From the NCBI GenBank assembly GCA_019115385.1, contig DXDR01000065.1, positions 1-33,952 on the forward strand: 33,952 nucleotides of DNA, read 5' to 3'. Source of the stretch: Candidatus Mediterraneibacter avicola. GTDB taxonomy: Bacteria; Bacillota; Clostridia; Lachnospirales; Lachnospiraceae. Under the pieces are notes generated by a model. That model was not told where the DNA came from, did no database searches, and worked only from the letters and a program-made list of their open reading frames with translations. A program made the translations under genes and the position numbers. Position 1 is the stretch's first letter, and each line of letters begins with the position of its first letter. Positions 7,070-15,656 of this stretch are shown here, piece after piece.

Positions 7070-8060
7070 CGTCTTCATCCCCCTCTCTTCTCTTCCCGTC
7101 TGCCTTCAATTCTGCCAAATCCGTTACCGTGTTCTTCTGTGTCAGTTCCATAAACACATCTTCCAGGCTGACCGTCAGTCTCCGAAGAGTAAGGAGCGTC
7201 AGCTTATTTCCGGCAAACGCGGTAAATATACGGGCACGCACATCCTCGCCTTTTTTTTCGCGCACCTGGGCCCGGGTAACCCCGTCTTTTCTCTCCTTGA
7301 TAATAATCCTCTCAATGCCTGGCACATTTTTCAGCGTCTCTTCCACCACCGCCGGGGGCGCCTCCGTCTCAATCTCTACTGTATCCGGTTCACCAGGCAG
7401 TTTTTCCAGATTTTCAGGGGTGTCGCTGGCCACCAGCTTCCCTCCTGAAATGATCAGGATATAATCGCATACCTCCCGCACTTCGGCAAGAATATGGGAG
7501 CTGAGGATTACCGTATGGTTTTTGGCAAGCCTGCGGATCAGCGTTCTGATCTCCACGATCTGCTTCGGATCAAGCCCTACCGTAGGCTCATCCAGTATGA
7601 TGATATCAGGAAATCCCAGTACAGCCTGGGCAAGCCCGACTCTCTGCCTGTACCCTTTTGATAGATTTTTGATCAATCTGTCCTCAACGCCTCTGACCTT
7701 TACAAGTTTTTCTACCTCATCCACGGCTTTCTCCCGGTCTTTCCCGGGAATTTTTTTAAGTTCTGCAGCAAATTCCAGATATTCCCTTACCGTCATTTCC
7801 ATATAAAGAGGAGGCTGCTCCGGCAGATATCCGATCTGTCTTTTCGCCGCCTCGGGCTCTTTCAGAATATCATGTCCGCCGATGAGCACCTGGCCTTCAG
7901 TGGCTCCCAGATATCCCGTTATAATGTTCATCGTAGTAGATTTTCCCGCCCCATTTGGCCCTAAAAAACCATAGACCCTCCCGGCTTCCAATTTGAAGTC
8001 CAGGTGGTCTATGGCCAGATGGTTTCCGTATTTTTTTACCAGATTCCTCACTTCTATCAA
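7053..8060 (-). CDS. ABC transporter ATP-binding subunit (GldA/CcmA-like)
   Basis: 335 aa. Walker A GPNGAGKST at 34-42, signature NLSKGYRQRVGLAQ, Walker B IIILDEPTVGLD, then the H-loop SSHIL. A C-terminal extension of about 100 residues (EIETEAPPAVVEE...) is typical of the export-type CcmA/GldA subfamily. The start is TTG at 8060, preceded by a strong AGGAGG 10 bases upstream. It is the first gene of the four-gene operon ATPase-permease-GldG-like-DUF4340-like. The substrate cannot be read from the sequence. Confidence 0.88.
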   Translation of the reverse strand: MIEVRNLVKKYGNHLAIDHLDFKLEAGRVYGFLGPNGAGKSTTMNIITGYLGATEGQVLIGGHDILKEPEAAKRQIGYLPEQPPLYMEMTVREYLEFAAELKKIPGKDREKAVDEVEKLVKVRGVEDRLIKNLSKGYRQRVGLAQAVLGFPDIIILDEPTVGLDPKQIVEIRTLIRRLAKNHTVILSSHILAEVREVCDYILIISGGKLVASDTPENLEKLPGEPDTVEIETEAPPAVVEETLKNVPGIERIIIKERKDGVTRAQVREKKGEDVRARIFTAFAGNKLTLLTLRRLTVSLEDVFMELTQKNTVTDLAELKADGKRREGDEDDDGNL

Positions 8061-8166
8061 AATCCCTACCTCCTAAACGAGTATTCAATCTCTAAAAGGG
8101 TAGCAGGATTCTGTGAAAGTTTTGTGTTACAAATGTGACGGACTTTTGTGCTCGTCCGACCGCGGG

Positions 8167-8733
8167 CTATTTTTTCATTTTCCAGAGCCAAAGCGCCGCA
8201 ATGATCCCGATAATATACAGGATATTTACAAGTACGGTCGGCTCATCCTTTAAAAAGCCGATTACCGCCACGATCGCAGCCAGGGACACTGCAAGCTGGA
8301 AAGCAGAGAGGATCCGTTTCCCCCTCTCATCCCGAAGTTTCTGTTCACTCTCATATCGTTTCTGCTCCAGGGCAAGATAGTCCATCAAATGCGCGTCGTC
8401 AATTCTCGAAAGGACCGCCTGCTCCCGGATGTATTTTGACTCCCTTGAGAAGAAATCGAAAAAGCGGGCTGTATATTCCTTTCTCCCTCTGTCAGACCTG
8501 TGTTCACCACTTTCCGGTCCTACATTTCCGCTTTCAGCCTTATATTCTGTCTCCGGCGTCTTCTCCGCCTGCTCCGCTTTTGGTCCGGCTGCTGATTTTT
8601 CCGTATCCGATGCGCCTTTTTCTCCGGGTGCCTCCGGCTCGGATGTCCCTTTGGCTTCCCCCGACACTTCTGCATACAGCCTGTCATAAAGTGTATTATC
8701 TTCTGTACCTTCCGGTCTTTTCTCTTCTGCCAT
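8167..8733 (-). CDS. Membrane protein with acidic N-terminal region, unknown function
   Basis: 188 aa. The first about 90 residues are hydrophilic, rich in Glu, Lys, Gly and Pro and probably disordered. A helical charged segment follows (FDFFSRESKYIREQAVL to QKLRDERGKRIL), then two membrane segments at the C-terminus (about 138-158 and 163-183) ending in WKMKK. No family recognised. I chose the ATG at 8733 because AGAGGAG lies 9 bases upstream; a start at 8760 lacks a site. It follows the YbaK-like gene by 29 bases and is likely in the same operon. Confidence 0.65.
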   Translation of the reverse strand: MAEEKRPEGTEDNTLYDRLYAEVSGEAKGTSEPEAPGEKGASDTEKSAAGPKAEQAEKTPETEYKAESGNVGPESGEHRSDRGRKEYTARFFDFFSRESKYIREQAVLSRIDDAHLMDYLALEQKRYESEQKLRDERGKRILSAFQLAVSLAAIVAVIGFLKDEPTVLVNILYIIGIIAALWLWKMKK

Positions 8734-8762
8734 GTCGCTTTCTCCTCTCTTTTTCAGCATCC

Positions 8763-9302
8763 TTACAGTTTCACGATCGTCGGCTCATGTTCCAGAGCCG
8801 GAATGATCTTCTTTTCCAGATCTTTCATATCAAACCGAAGGCTGGATGTATTGACACAGGGATGACAGGCAAAATATGGTTTTTTCAGTACGTCCTCATC
8901 AATAAGGAGTCTCACTTTCTTTTCACTGTCATTCATAAGCCCCAGTACGCTTACTGACCCCGGCGTGATATCCAGATATTGTTCCATATATTCCGCTTTT
9001 CCGAAAGACAGACGTGAGGAGCCGATCTGGGCGGACAGGTATTTCGTCTTAAAAGGCTTATCCCCCGGTATCAGAAGAAGGTAAAACTCCGTCTCCTGGC
9101 GGTTGCAGAGAAACAGATTCTTACAGATCGCAGCTCCCTCTCCCAGCGTCCGGTCGATCTCTTCACATGCTTCCATTGTCATGGCCGCCTCATGGTCGAT
9201 CCGCTTATACTGTACTCCCAGGGAGTCCAGAAAATCATATACCCGTATTTCTTTTTCCTGTCTGCCTTCCGTGTTTTCCGGCCTTCCGTCCGCCAATTTC
9301 AT
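8763..9302 (-). CDS. YbaK/ProX-type aminoacyl-tRNA deacylase
   Basis: 179 aa matching the YbaK/EbsC/ProX editing domain across its length: VYDFLDSLGVQYKRIDHEAA near the start, ICKNLFLCN with the conserved lysine, LSAQIGSSRLSFG, TPGSVSVLGLMND and the C-terminal ACHPCVNTSSL. Members of the ProX branch hydrolyse mischarged alanyl-tRNA(Pro); others act on Cys-tRNA. Which one applies here is not decidable by eye, though the TPGSVSVLGLMND/HPCVNT pattern favours ProX. The start at 9302 follows GGAGGA by 8 bases. Confidence 0.85.
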   Translation of the reverse strand: MKLADGRPENTEGRQEKEIRVYDFLDSLGVQYKRIDHEAAMTMEACEEIDRTLGEGAAICKNLFLCNRQETEFYLLLIPGDKPFKTKYLSAQIGSSRLSFGKAEYMEQYLDITPGSVSVLGLMNDSEKKVRLLIDEDVLKKPYFACHPCVNTSSLRFDMKDLEKKIIPALEHEPTIVKL

Positions 9303-9418
9303 TCTCTGCCGTCCTCCATATTTTGTCTTTCGTCTTCTATTATAATATGATTCAACTCTATTGTCACCACTGCCGGGTACTGTTTTGTCCTCCAATGGCC
9401 GTTGGCAGGCATACGCCG

Positions 9419-11122
9419 TCACAGTTTCAGACTTCTGCAGCGATTAAAGCATGCAAATATCTCCTGCCGTCTGGGCATAGCCATACAGGCCACACTGGAC
9501 CGGCTCTCACACAGCCCGGCAAGAGTTTTTCTCCCGATCACATCCTCCAACTCGTCCACGATCTGAGTCAGCGTCTTTCTGCCGTCGAGTATATTTTTCT
9601 GAGCATATTTCACACAATAGCCAAGCGCTGTCACTTGTTCACTGTCCGTGATCTGTTCCACATACCTGAGATCAATGGTCTCCTTGTTGATCATCACTCC
9701 CTCTCTGGCAAGCGTCTTCATCTTAATCCGGTCATTTCCCTTAAACGCCTGGGAAGGTGCGGGCTTCCTGTCAAAACAGGGCCTGACCGCCGGCTCATCC
9801 GGGCCGCTGATCATCGGAAAACTCTCCGCCTCTTTTTTCGCATATCCGGTAATATCTCTCGGCACATACCGGTCCATCTGTACAATGCTGTCCGCAATAT
9901 GGAAATAGGCGCCTGAGCTTCCTGCAACGATTACTGTGGAAATACCATAACTGTCATACAGTTCCCGTATCCGGTCTATAAACGGCGTAATGGGTTCCAT
10001 ATCCCGGTGGATCACCCTCTGCATCAGTTCATCCCGAATCATAAAGTTTGTGGCGCTGGTGTCTTCGTCGATCAGCAGCAGAGAAGCCCCTGCTTCTATG
10101 CTTTCGACTACATTTGCCGCCTGGGAAGTGCTTCCGCTTGCGTCCTCCGTCGCAAACTCCACCGTATCCTTTCCGTTCGGCAGATCGTTGATAAACATGG
10201 AAATATCTGTCTTCCGTATACTTCTGCCATCCTCGGCGCGTATCTTCATGGCAGTGTCATCTGTGATCACATACTCTCTGCCATCCCCTGCGATATGATT
10301 ATAAACCCCCAGTTCCAGCGCTTTGAGCAGCGTAGATTTCCCATGGTAACCGCCGCCCACAATAAGAGTGATGCCCTTTCGTATACCCATACCGGCAATC
10401 TTCCCCCTGTGAGGAAGATCCAGCGTTACTCTCAGTTCCTCCGGCGACTGAAACTTCACGCCGCCCTTCATCGGCCTGGAAGAAATGCCGGATTCCCTTG
10501 GCAGAACGCTTCCATCCGCCACAAAGGCGCAGAACCCCAGTTTCGGAAGCATCTCCCTGATATACTGCTGGTCCTCCGCCAGGTCAATGATTCCTCGCAG
10601 CCGTTTTGGATCAAGATTTTTATAAAAAAGGGACTCCTTTACACATCGGGGAAGAAAGTCAAACAGGATCTTCTCCAGCTCCCGGGCGTTGATCGTCCGT
10701 CCGTTAGCCGGAAATCCCACTTCAAATCTCATTACAATATCGCCGCTGGCCGGATCCAGCGTACACGCCGTCCGCTCCAGCACTTCCTGTCCGCATCGGC
10801 TCACGGAGATCAGGCCACTCTTTCCCGACCCCTTTGCTTTAAAAGCAAACTGGTCCGCCGCCCGGCCGAACCGCCGCGTCAGCTCATCCTGAAGCGCGAT
10901 CCGCTGATGCCGATCTTTGTACAGCTCCCTGGGAAAATCCGCCGTCTTCCCCTTAACGTGTATGCTCACCTTCGACGGGGAGGCGAAAGGATCGCCCTGA
11001 ACGTGGTCGATAGACAGAACGTAGCCGGGGAACTGGTACATTCCTTTTGTATCTTTGTAAGCCGGATAACCTCTGTGGTCGATCCGGGAAAGTAAACTTT
11101 TTAACTCTGCTGATGTCTGCAT
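9419..11122 (-). CDS. ABC-class ATPase of the COG3044 / ABC_ATPase family
   Basis: 567 aa, a single large soluble protein without membrane segments. An N-terminal domain of about 230 residues precedes an atypical P-loop GGGYHGKST at 256-264 (His replacing the usual residue) and a Walker B-like LLLIDEDTSATNFMIRD. These are hallmarks of the predicted ATPase of the ABC class (Pfam ABC_ATPase). The cellular role of this family is not settled; a structurally studied trypanosome relative is linked to RNA editing. The start at 11122 follows AAAGGAG; the frame remains open upstream without a site. It ends 116 bases before the YbaK-like gene, and the two may be cotranscribed. Confidence 0.85.
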   Translation of the reverse strand: MQTSAELKSLLSRIDHRGYPAYKDTKGMYQFPGYVLSIDHVQGDPFASPSKVSIHVKGKTADFPRELYKDRHQRIALQDELTRRFGRAADQFAFKAKGSGKSGLISVSRCGQEVLERTACTLDPASGDIVMRFEVGFPANGRTINARELEKILFDFLPRCVKESLFYKNLDPKRLRGIIDLAEDQQYIREMLPKLGFCAFVADGSVLPRESGISSRPMKGGVKFQSPEELRVTLDLPHRGKIAGMGIRKGITLIVGGGYHGKSTLLKALELGVYNHIAGDGREYVITDDTAMKIRAEDGRSIRKTDISMFINDLPNGKDTVEFATEDASGSTSQAANVVESIEAGASLLLIDEDTSATNFMIRDELMQRVIHRDMEPITPFIDRIRELYDSYGISTVIVAGSSGAYFHIADSIVQMDRYVPRDITGYAKKEAESFPMISGPDEPAVRPCFDRKPAPSQAFKGNDRIKMKTLAREGVMINKETIDLRYVEQITDSEQVTALGYCVKYAQKNILDGRKTLTQIVDELEDVIGRKTLAGLCESRSSVACMAMPRRQEIFACFNRCRSLKL

Positions 11123-11211
11123 GTTTTCTCCTTTCAAACGGCCATACCGTATCATGCCACTCCATAGTTTTCCGAAACAAAGTATAGCACAAATGAAGGA
11201 GAAAAGCGAAT

Positions 11212-11463
11212 TCACATTTCTTCTATCAGCCGCAGTATCTCACTTTCGTCTTCTTCCAATGCGTCTGCTATTTGAGCCGGCGTCTGTCCTTTTTCCAGTT
11301 TTTTCTGTATCAGTTCTTTTATTTTTTCTTCTTTCCAGAACTGTTCACCTTCAGCCAGGCCTTCGGCATGTCCATCTGTCCAGCCATCTTTACGGCCATC
11401 CTCCCAAGCTGCTTCCCGCTCCTGCCTCAGATGTTTTTCCTGATCATATTCGTATATACTCAC
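11212..11463 (-). CDS. Short protein resembling the C-terminal tail of Rpn-family nucleases
   Basis: 83 aa, GTG start at 11463 with GGAGG 8 bases upstream. It is charged and helical: EYDQEKHLRQEREAAWEDG, a Gly/Glu heptad-like stretch, then KKLEKGQTPAQIADALEE, a small helix-turn-helix-like end. This pattern is common at the C-terminus of Rpn (PD-(D/E)XK recombination-promoting nuclease / putative transposase) proteins in Lachnospiraceae. The nuclease domain is absent upstream, so this is a remnant or a free-standing tail; related internal-start short products have been reported for Rpn genes. An overlapping ATG with its own GGAGGA at about 11494 opens only 16 codons in another frame. Confidence 0.5.
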   Translation of the reverse strand: MSIYEYDQEKHLRQEREAAWEDGRKDGWTDGHAEGLAEGEQFWKEEKIKELIQKKLEKGQTPAQIADALEEDESEILRLIEEM

Positions 11464-11712
11464 GTTCTTCGCCTCCGCTCGGTTTGTTTTCCATTTGGTT
11501 TCCTCCTTTTTCGGTCGTATGCCGCAGGAGGCTGTCTTCTGTGAAACCTCGCTGCGCAGTGTTATAGGGAATAAAGCATTGAGAATTCATGTGACAAATA
11601 AATCAGAAAATCTGACACGGCAGACACCGCAAGGATTTGAACTGTCAGAAATGTAAATGTTTTGGATATATAGTAACACAGGCGGCTCAAAAAAACTATC
11701 TTAAATCAAAAC

Positions 11713-11774
11713 GGATTCGGATTTTTCCGGAGGTACTGATTTAAAAAATCTAAAAACAGTACAGAACCGAATCC
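11713..11774. repeat. Nested inverted repeat
   Basis: GGATTCGG (11713-11720) pairs with CCGAATCC (11767-11774), and inside it GTACTG (11733-11738) pairs with CAGTAC (11757-11762). The stretch 11464-11822 holds no gene I can support; this hairpin and A/T-rich DNA are all I see. It may be an element boundary or an RNA structure; strand unknown. Confidence 0.4.
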
Positions 11775-11822
11775 AGAACAACGTGTTTTATGTGTTTTGT
11801 ATAAATGTTCCGCCATTTGCAC

Positions 11823-11936
11823 AAAAAGGGGTCTGACCCCTTTGGTAAAAATCGTCAGAAAACTTATGCAAAAGGGGTCTGTCCCCTTTTGCATAAATCG
11901 TCTGAAAACTTCGTCCAAAGGGGTCTGTCCCCTTTT
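11823..11936. repeat. Three palindromes spaced exactly 46 bp apart at the 3' end of glnN
   Basis: The palindrome AAAGGGG-TCTGA/T-CCCCTTT occurs three times, with its GGGG starting at 11828, 11874 and 11920. The intervening bases are also similar (a shared ATCGTC.GAAAACTT), so this is about 2.5 copies of a 46-bp tandem unit. The last palindrome abuts the glnN stop codon (11935-11937), so on the minus strand the hairpins may terminate or stabilise glnN mRNA. The same palindrome recurs at 27876-27896 and 29538-29570. Confidence 0.8.
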
Positions 11937-14049
11937 ATACTTCGAAAATCAGATCGCCATAGGAAGGCATCGGCCATGCCTCTTTGTCCACGATCATCTC
12001 CAGTTTATCTACCGGTGCACGGAGTGCTTCCATTGCCGGGAACACGTCGGAGTGGTAGAAGTTTGCCTGTACGGCTCCTTCTTCTTTTGCAGCTGCCTCG
12101 TCTGTCACTTTGACCAGTGCATCGAGCGCGGCTTTTGTCTCGCCCATCAGCTCTGTGACTTTATTCAGGCAGTCCAGCTGAACGGATGCGTCCGCGCCCG
12201 CTGCTTTAACGGAATTCACAGTGTCTGCCAGTGTCTTGGTATATTTGATAAAGGCAGGAATAAACTGTTTGCTTGCCATATCGATCATGGTACGTGCTTC
12301 GATGTTGATAGCCTTTGCGTATGTCTCATACTGAATCTCTGCGCGGGATTCAAGTTCGGATCTTGTAAACACACGGAAACGTTCAAACAGAGAAACTGCT
12401 TTTTCTGTCGTCATGGCCGGAATTGCTTCCACCATAGAGCGGATATTCGGAAGTCCTCTCTTCTCCGCCTCTTTCACCCACTCCTCAGAGTAGCCGTCTC
12501 CGTTGAATACGATCCTCTGATTCTCTGTCGCATATTCTTTGATCAGATCATGTACTGCTTTGTCAAAGTCGTCTGACTTCTCGATCACATCGCAGGCGTC
12601 TGCAAATGATTCTGCAACGATTGTGTTGAGTACAATATTCGGGGATGCAATGGAGTCCCTGGAGCCAACCATACGGAACTCAAATTTATTTCCCGTAAAT
12701 GCGAATGGAGAAGTTCTGTTTCTGTCTGTGGCATCTTTTGCCAGGTCCGGAAGAGATCTTGCTCCCGTCTCTAGCTTGCCTCCCTTGATGCTGTGGGTTG
12801 CCTCTCCCGTACTGATCAGCTGCTCCATCACGTCCTCCAGCTGTTCGCCGAGGAATACAGAAATAATAGCCGGCGGCGCCTCATTCGCTCCCAGTCTGTG
12901 GTCGTTCCCCGGATCTGCCGCAGATTCTCTCAGCAGATCTGCGTGGCGGTTCACCGCTCTCAAGATGCACATCAGCACGAGCAGGAACTGTGTATTTTCG
13001 TGAGGGGTCTTGCCCGGATCAAGCATGTTGATGCCATCATCCGTCGTAAGGGACCAGTTGTTGTGCTTTCCTGACCCATTAACTCCCGCAAAAGGTTTCT
13101 CGTGCAGCAGACACTTCATTCCATGCTGGCAGGCAACCCTTTTAAGCGTCTGCATTACAATCTGATTGTGGTCCACCGCGATATTCGCCTCTGCGTAAAT
13201 AGGCGCCAGTTCATGCTGTGCAGGAGCGACTTCGTTATGCTGCGTCTTGGCTGTAACGCCGACTTTCCACAACTCTTCGTTCACATCCTTCATAAATCCG
13301 GCAATCCTCTGGCGGATTGTTCCAAAGTAATGATCGTCCAGCTCCTGCCCCTTCGGCGGCATTGCTCCAAACAATGTGCGCCCCGTATAGATCAGATCTT
13401 TCCTCTGTTCAAACTTCTCTGCATCTACAAGGAAATACTCCTGCTCCGGTCCAACGGACGGAGTCACTTTATTGGACGTCGTATTTCCAAACAGGCGGAG
13501 CAGACGAAGTGCCTGGGTATTGATTGCCTCCATAGATCTTAAGAGCGGTGTCTTCTGATCCAGTGCCTCTCCTGTGTAGGAACAGAATGCTGTCGGAATG
13601 CAGAGCGTAGCTCCCGCTGCGTCCTGTCTTACAAACGCCGGAGACGTGCAGTCCCACACCGTGTAACCTCTCGCCTCAAATGTAGCTCTCAGACCTCCAG
13701 ACGGGAAGGAAGATGCATCCGGCTCTCCTTTGATCAGTTCCTTGCCCGAAAAACTCATCAGCACCTTTCCGCTGGGAAGGGGAGCGGAAATAAAGGAATC
13801 ATGTTTTTCCGCCGTCACTCCCGTAAGCGGCAGAAACCAGTGCGTGTAGTGGGTCGCGCCTTTTTCGATGGCCCACTCTTTCATCTCATGGGCGATAACA
13901 TCCGCCGTCTCAAGATCCAGATCCTTTCCTTCTTCGATCGTCTTCCTGAGATTTTTATAAACCTTCTTCGGCAGACGCTCCTGCATTACTGTATCATTAA
14001 ACACGTTTTCTCCAAAAATGTCTGCCACATTGATCAGTTCTGTACTCAT
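11935..14049 (-). CDS. glnN: Type III glutamine synthetase (GlnN)
   Basis: Makes glutamine from glutamate, ammonia and ATP; the main route of ammonia assimilation. The 704-aa length fits the GSIII family (about 700) rather than GSI or GSII. Conserved GSIII segments include an N-terminal FGENVFND, the [16 protein letters not shown] stretch, [10 protein letters not shown] (metal-binding glutamates), [26 protein letters not shown] (catalytic loop) and [20 protein letters not shown]. The start at 14049 was chosen because GGAGG lies 9 bases upstream; another ATG at 14058 overlaps that site. Transcription probably starts near 14187 and passes a hairpin terminator, so expression may be attenuated. 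fba lies upstream on the same strand with its own promoter. Confidence 0.95.
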   Translation of the reverse strand: MSTELINVADIFGENVFNDTVMQERLPKKVYKNLRKTIEEGKDLDLETADVIAHEMKEWAIEKGATHYTHWFLPLTGVTAEKHDSFISAPLPSGKVLMSFSGKELIKGEPDASSFPSGGLRATFEARGYTVWDCTSPAFVRQDAAGATLCIPTAFCSYTGEALDQKTPLLRSMEAINTQALRLLRLFGNTTSNKVTPSVGPEQEYFLVDAEKFEQRKDLIYTGRTLFGAMPPKGQELDDHYFGTIRQRIAGFMKDVNEELWKVGVTAKTQHNEVAPAQHELAPIYAEANIAVDHNQIVMQTLKRVACQHGMKCLLHEKPFAGVNGSGKHNNWSLTTDDGINMLDPGKTPHENTQFLLVLMCILRAVNRHADLLRESAADPGNDHRLGANEAPPAIISVFLGEQLEDVMEQLISTGEATHSIKGGKLETGARSLPDLAKDATDRNRTSPFAFTGNKFEFRMVGSRDSIASPNIVLNTIVAESFADACDVIEKSDDFDKAVHDLIKEYATENQRIVFNGDGYSEEWVKEAEKRGLPNIRSMVEAIPAMTTEKAVSLFERFRVFTRSELESRAEIQYETYAKAINIEARTMIDMASKQFIPAFIKYTKTLADTVNSVKAAGADASVQLDCLNKVTELMGETKAALDALVKVTDEAAAKEEGAVQANFYHSDVFPAMEALRAPVDKLEMIVDKEAWPMPSYGDLIFEV

Positions 14050-14138
14050 CTCAACCATCCTCCTTTTTACTTAAAAGACCCCGCCGTGAGGATGGCTCTC
14101 TCTGCCCTGCAGAACATCGTGAGAATCCCCATATAGCG

Positions 14139-14174
14139 AAAAAAGGGCACTCCAATCTATATTGGAACGCCCTT
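14139..14174 (-). terminator. Intrinsic terminator between the glnN promoter and glnN (possible attenuator)
   Basis: On the minus strand a 13- to 14-bp hairpin (AAGGGC arm at 14169-14174, complementary arm ending near 14145, with a CCAAT/ATTGG inner stem) is followed by six T residues (14139-14144). It lies about 13 bases after the predicted glnN transcription start and about 90 bases before the glnN start codon. It may also end fba transcripts. Confidence 0.75.
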
Positions 14175-14193
14175 GTTCATGTCTACGTCAGTC

Positions 14194-14222
14194 AGTATAA
14201 CGCAGCCCTGTAAAAAAAGCAA
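14194..14222 (-). promoter_or_regulatory. Promoter for glnN
   Basis: TTGCTT (14217-14222), 17 bases, TATACT (14194-14199) on the minus strand, in the gap between fba and glnN. The start of transcription should be near 14187, ahead of the terminator hairpin at 14139-14174. I see no second promoter between that terminator and glnN. Confidence 0.7.
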
Positions 14223-14242
14223 GCGGAATTTTAAAAAATTTT

Positions 14243-15106
14243 TCAGGCTTTTCCTACTGAGCCGAATAATTCCATCTTTTCTTTTACTTTTGCAATGATT
14301 GCTTCGTATCCCGGTTTCAGGACTTTACGCGGGTCAAATCCCTTGCCTACTTTGTCTTTTCCTTCTTCAAAGTACTTGCGTGTAGCTTCTGTAAACACGA
14401 TCTGGCACTCTGTATTTACGTTGATCTTTGCAACTCCCAGAGTGATCGCTTTCTTGATCATATCATCCGGGATACCTGTGCCTCCGTGAAGAACCAGCGG
14501 CATATCGCCCGTCTTCTGCTGGATAGCATCCAGAGTCTCGAAGCTTAATCCTTCCCAGTTATCCGGATATACGCCGTGGATGTTGCCGATGCCTGCTGCC
14601 AGGAAGTCGATTCCCAGGTCTGCGATCATCTTGCATTCATCCGGATCTGCGCATTCGCCTTTGCCGATCACGCCGTCTTCCTCGCCGCCGATCGCCCCAA
14701 CCTCAGCCTCGATGGACATGTTGTTGTCATGTGCGATCTTTACAAGCTCAGTTGTCTTTGCAACGTTCTCCTCGATCGGATAGTGGGAGCCGTCAAACAT
14801 AATTGATGAAAATCCTGCCTCAACGCACTTCAGACAAGCGTCATAGCTGCCGTGATCCAGATGTGTTGCAACCGGAACTGTAATGCCGAGTTCTTCGATC
14901 ATTCCGTTTACCATACCGACGATGGTCTTATATCCGCCCATATATTTTCCGGCGCCTTCGGATACACCGAGGATAACCGGAGAATTGCACTCCTGAGCCG
15001 CTGTCAGGATTGCTTTTGTCCACTCAAGGTTGTTGATGTTGAACTGACCTACTGCATAGTGTCCTGCTTTTGCTTTCTGAAGCATTTCTGTCGCTGATAC
15101 TAACAT
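14243..15106 (-). CDS. fba: Class II fructose-bisphosphate aldolase
   Basis: Cleaves fructose 1,6-bisphosphate to dihydroxyacetone phosphate and glyceraldehyde 3-phosphate in glycolysis. The 287-aa protein has the zinc-enzyme motifs of class II: VATHLDHGSYD (catalytic Asp and zinc His), the SIEAEVGAIGGEEDG segment, AAGIGNIHGVY with a zinc His, LVLHGGTGIPDD, and the phosphate-binding KINVNTE. The start at 15106 follows GGAGGAG by 5-6 bases and matches homologues beginning MLVS/MLV. It has its own promoter at 15186-15214. Related tagatose-bisphosphate or other ketose-bisphosphate aldolases share these motifs, but length and motif spelling favour Fba. Confidence 0.93.
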   Translation of the reverse strand: MLVSATEMLQKAKAGHYAVGQFNINNLEWTKAILTAAQECNSPVILGVSEGAGKYMGGYKTIVGMVNGMIEELGITVPVATHLDHGSYDACLKCVEAGFSSIMFDGSHYPIEENVAKTTELVKIAHDNNMSIEAEVGAIGGEEDGVIGKGECADPDECKMIADLGIDFLAAGIGNIHGVYPDNWEGLSFETLDAIQQKTGDMPLVLHGGTGIPDDMIKKAITLGVAKINVNTECQIVFTEATRKYFEEGKDKVGKGFDPRKVLKPGYEAIIAKVKEKMELFGSVGKA

Positions 15107-15185
15107 TTTTTCTCCTCCACTTCTCACTTGCCCCCTGTTTTCTGCCTCACGGTCAAAGGGGCGTCTGATTTTTTAAGCTTTTTTA

Positions 15186-15214
15186 ATTATAGCCTATCCG
15201 TAGTAAAAAAACAA
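15186..15214 (-). promoter_or_regulatory. Promoter for fba
   Basis: TTGTTT (15209-15214), 17 bases, TATAAT (15186-15191) on the minus strand, about 80 bases ahead of the fba start codon. The promoter lies within the last codons of the Doc-like remnant, suggesting that region is no longer protein-coding. Confidence 0.75.
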
Positions 15215-15547
15215 GCCATATGAGTATACGCGTCGGCGCAAATTGTAGCGGCAAGAAATTTTTCTATGTTCACTGTAGTATACTCAATACATTTCTTTAT
15301 CTCTTCGCCTGGCCGCAGTAACCCCATAAAACAAACCCTCCCCCTCACATAAGTCAGTTCTATATCATCACCTGCCGCAGTCTGGAGAATGATATCAGAA
15401 AGTTCTTCCTGTGAATGTTGCAATTCTACACCGTTAAGTGCAAGAAACACCGTAGTCAGCCTGAAACTTATTCATTGCCCCGAGGAACTGATCGATCTCC
15501 TTCGGAACCCCAAAAGCCCCATCACGATAGTACAAAATAAAAGCCAT
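15187..15547 (-). pseudogene. Remnant resembling the C-terminus of a Doc/Fic toxin
   Basis: One open frame (15187-15450) contains FLALNGVELQHSQEELSDII followed by LQTAAGD, which resembles the C-terminal helices of death-on-curing (Doc) toxins. The HPFxxGNKR catalytic region is missing. After that segment the sequence no longer looks like Doc. Just upstream, a different frame (15434-15547, beginning MAFILYYRDG) runs into the same bases, consistent with a frameshifted or recombined remnant. No partner antitoxin is recognisable. The fba promoter overlaps the end. Identification rests on a short segment, so it is tentative. Confidence 0.4.
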
Positions 15548-15604
15548 GGTGCTATTTTCGTCATCTCGCAAAATTGGTATAGTAAGAGACAACTTAAATC
15601 AGGA

Positions 15605-15648
15605 AAAAAGGATCGAGTAGGGGAGATTTTCTCTCCCCTGCTCGATCA
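15605..15648 (-). terminator. Strong intrinsic terminator downstream of a gene remnant
   Basis: On the minus strand a stem of about 16 bp (one mismatch), with arms at roughly 15632-15648 and 15610-15626, is followed by six T residues (15604-15609). It appears to be the terminator of a gene of which only the last codons remain at 15657-15758. Confidence 0.8.
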
Positions 15649-15656
15649 TAAAATAT

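Noticed and set aside
10007-11095. Long plus-strand open frame of 362 codons
   Set aside because: It is the antisense of the ABC_ATPase gene, lacks a ribosome site and has low-complexity basic translation.
11706-11918. 70-codon minus-strand protein
   Set aside because: Its sequence is produced by the palindromic repeats; no ribosome site.
11823-11936. CRISPR array
   Set aside because: Repeats are short palindromes with spacers that resemble each other, only three units, and no cas genes.
14139-14190. ANTAR-binding dual hexaloop or glutamine riboswitch ahead of glnN
   Set aside because: Only one clear hairpin with a four-base loop is present; the A1/G4 hexaloop pair and the glnA-motif core are not found.
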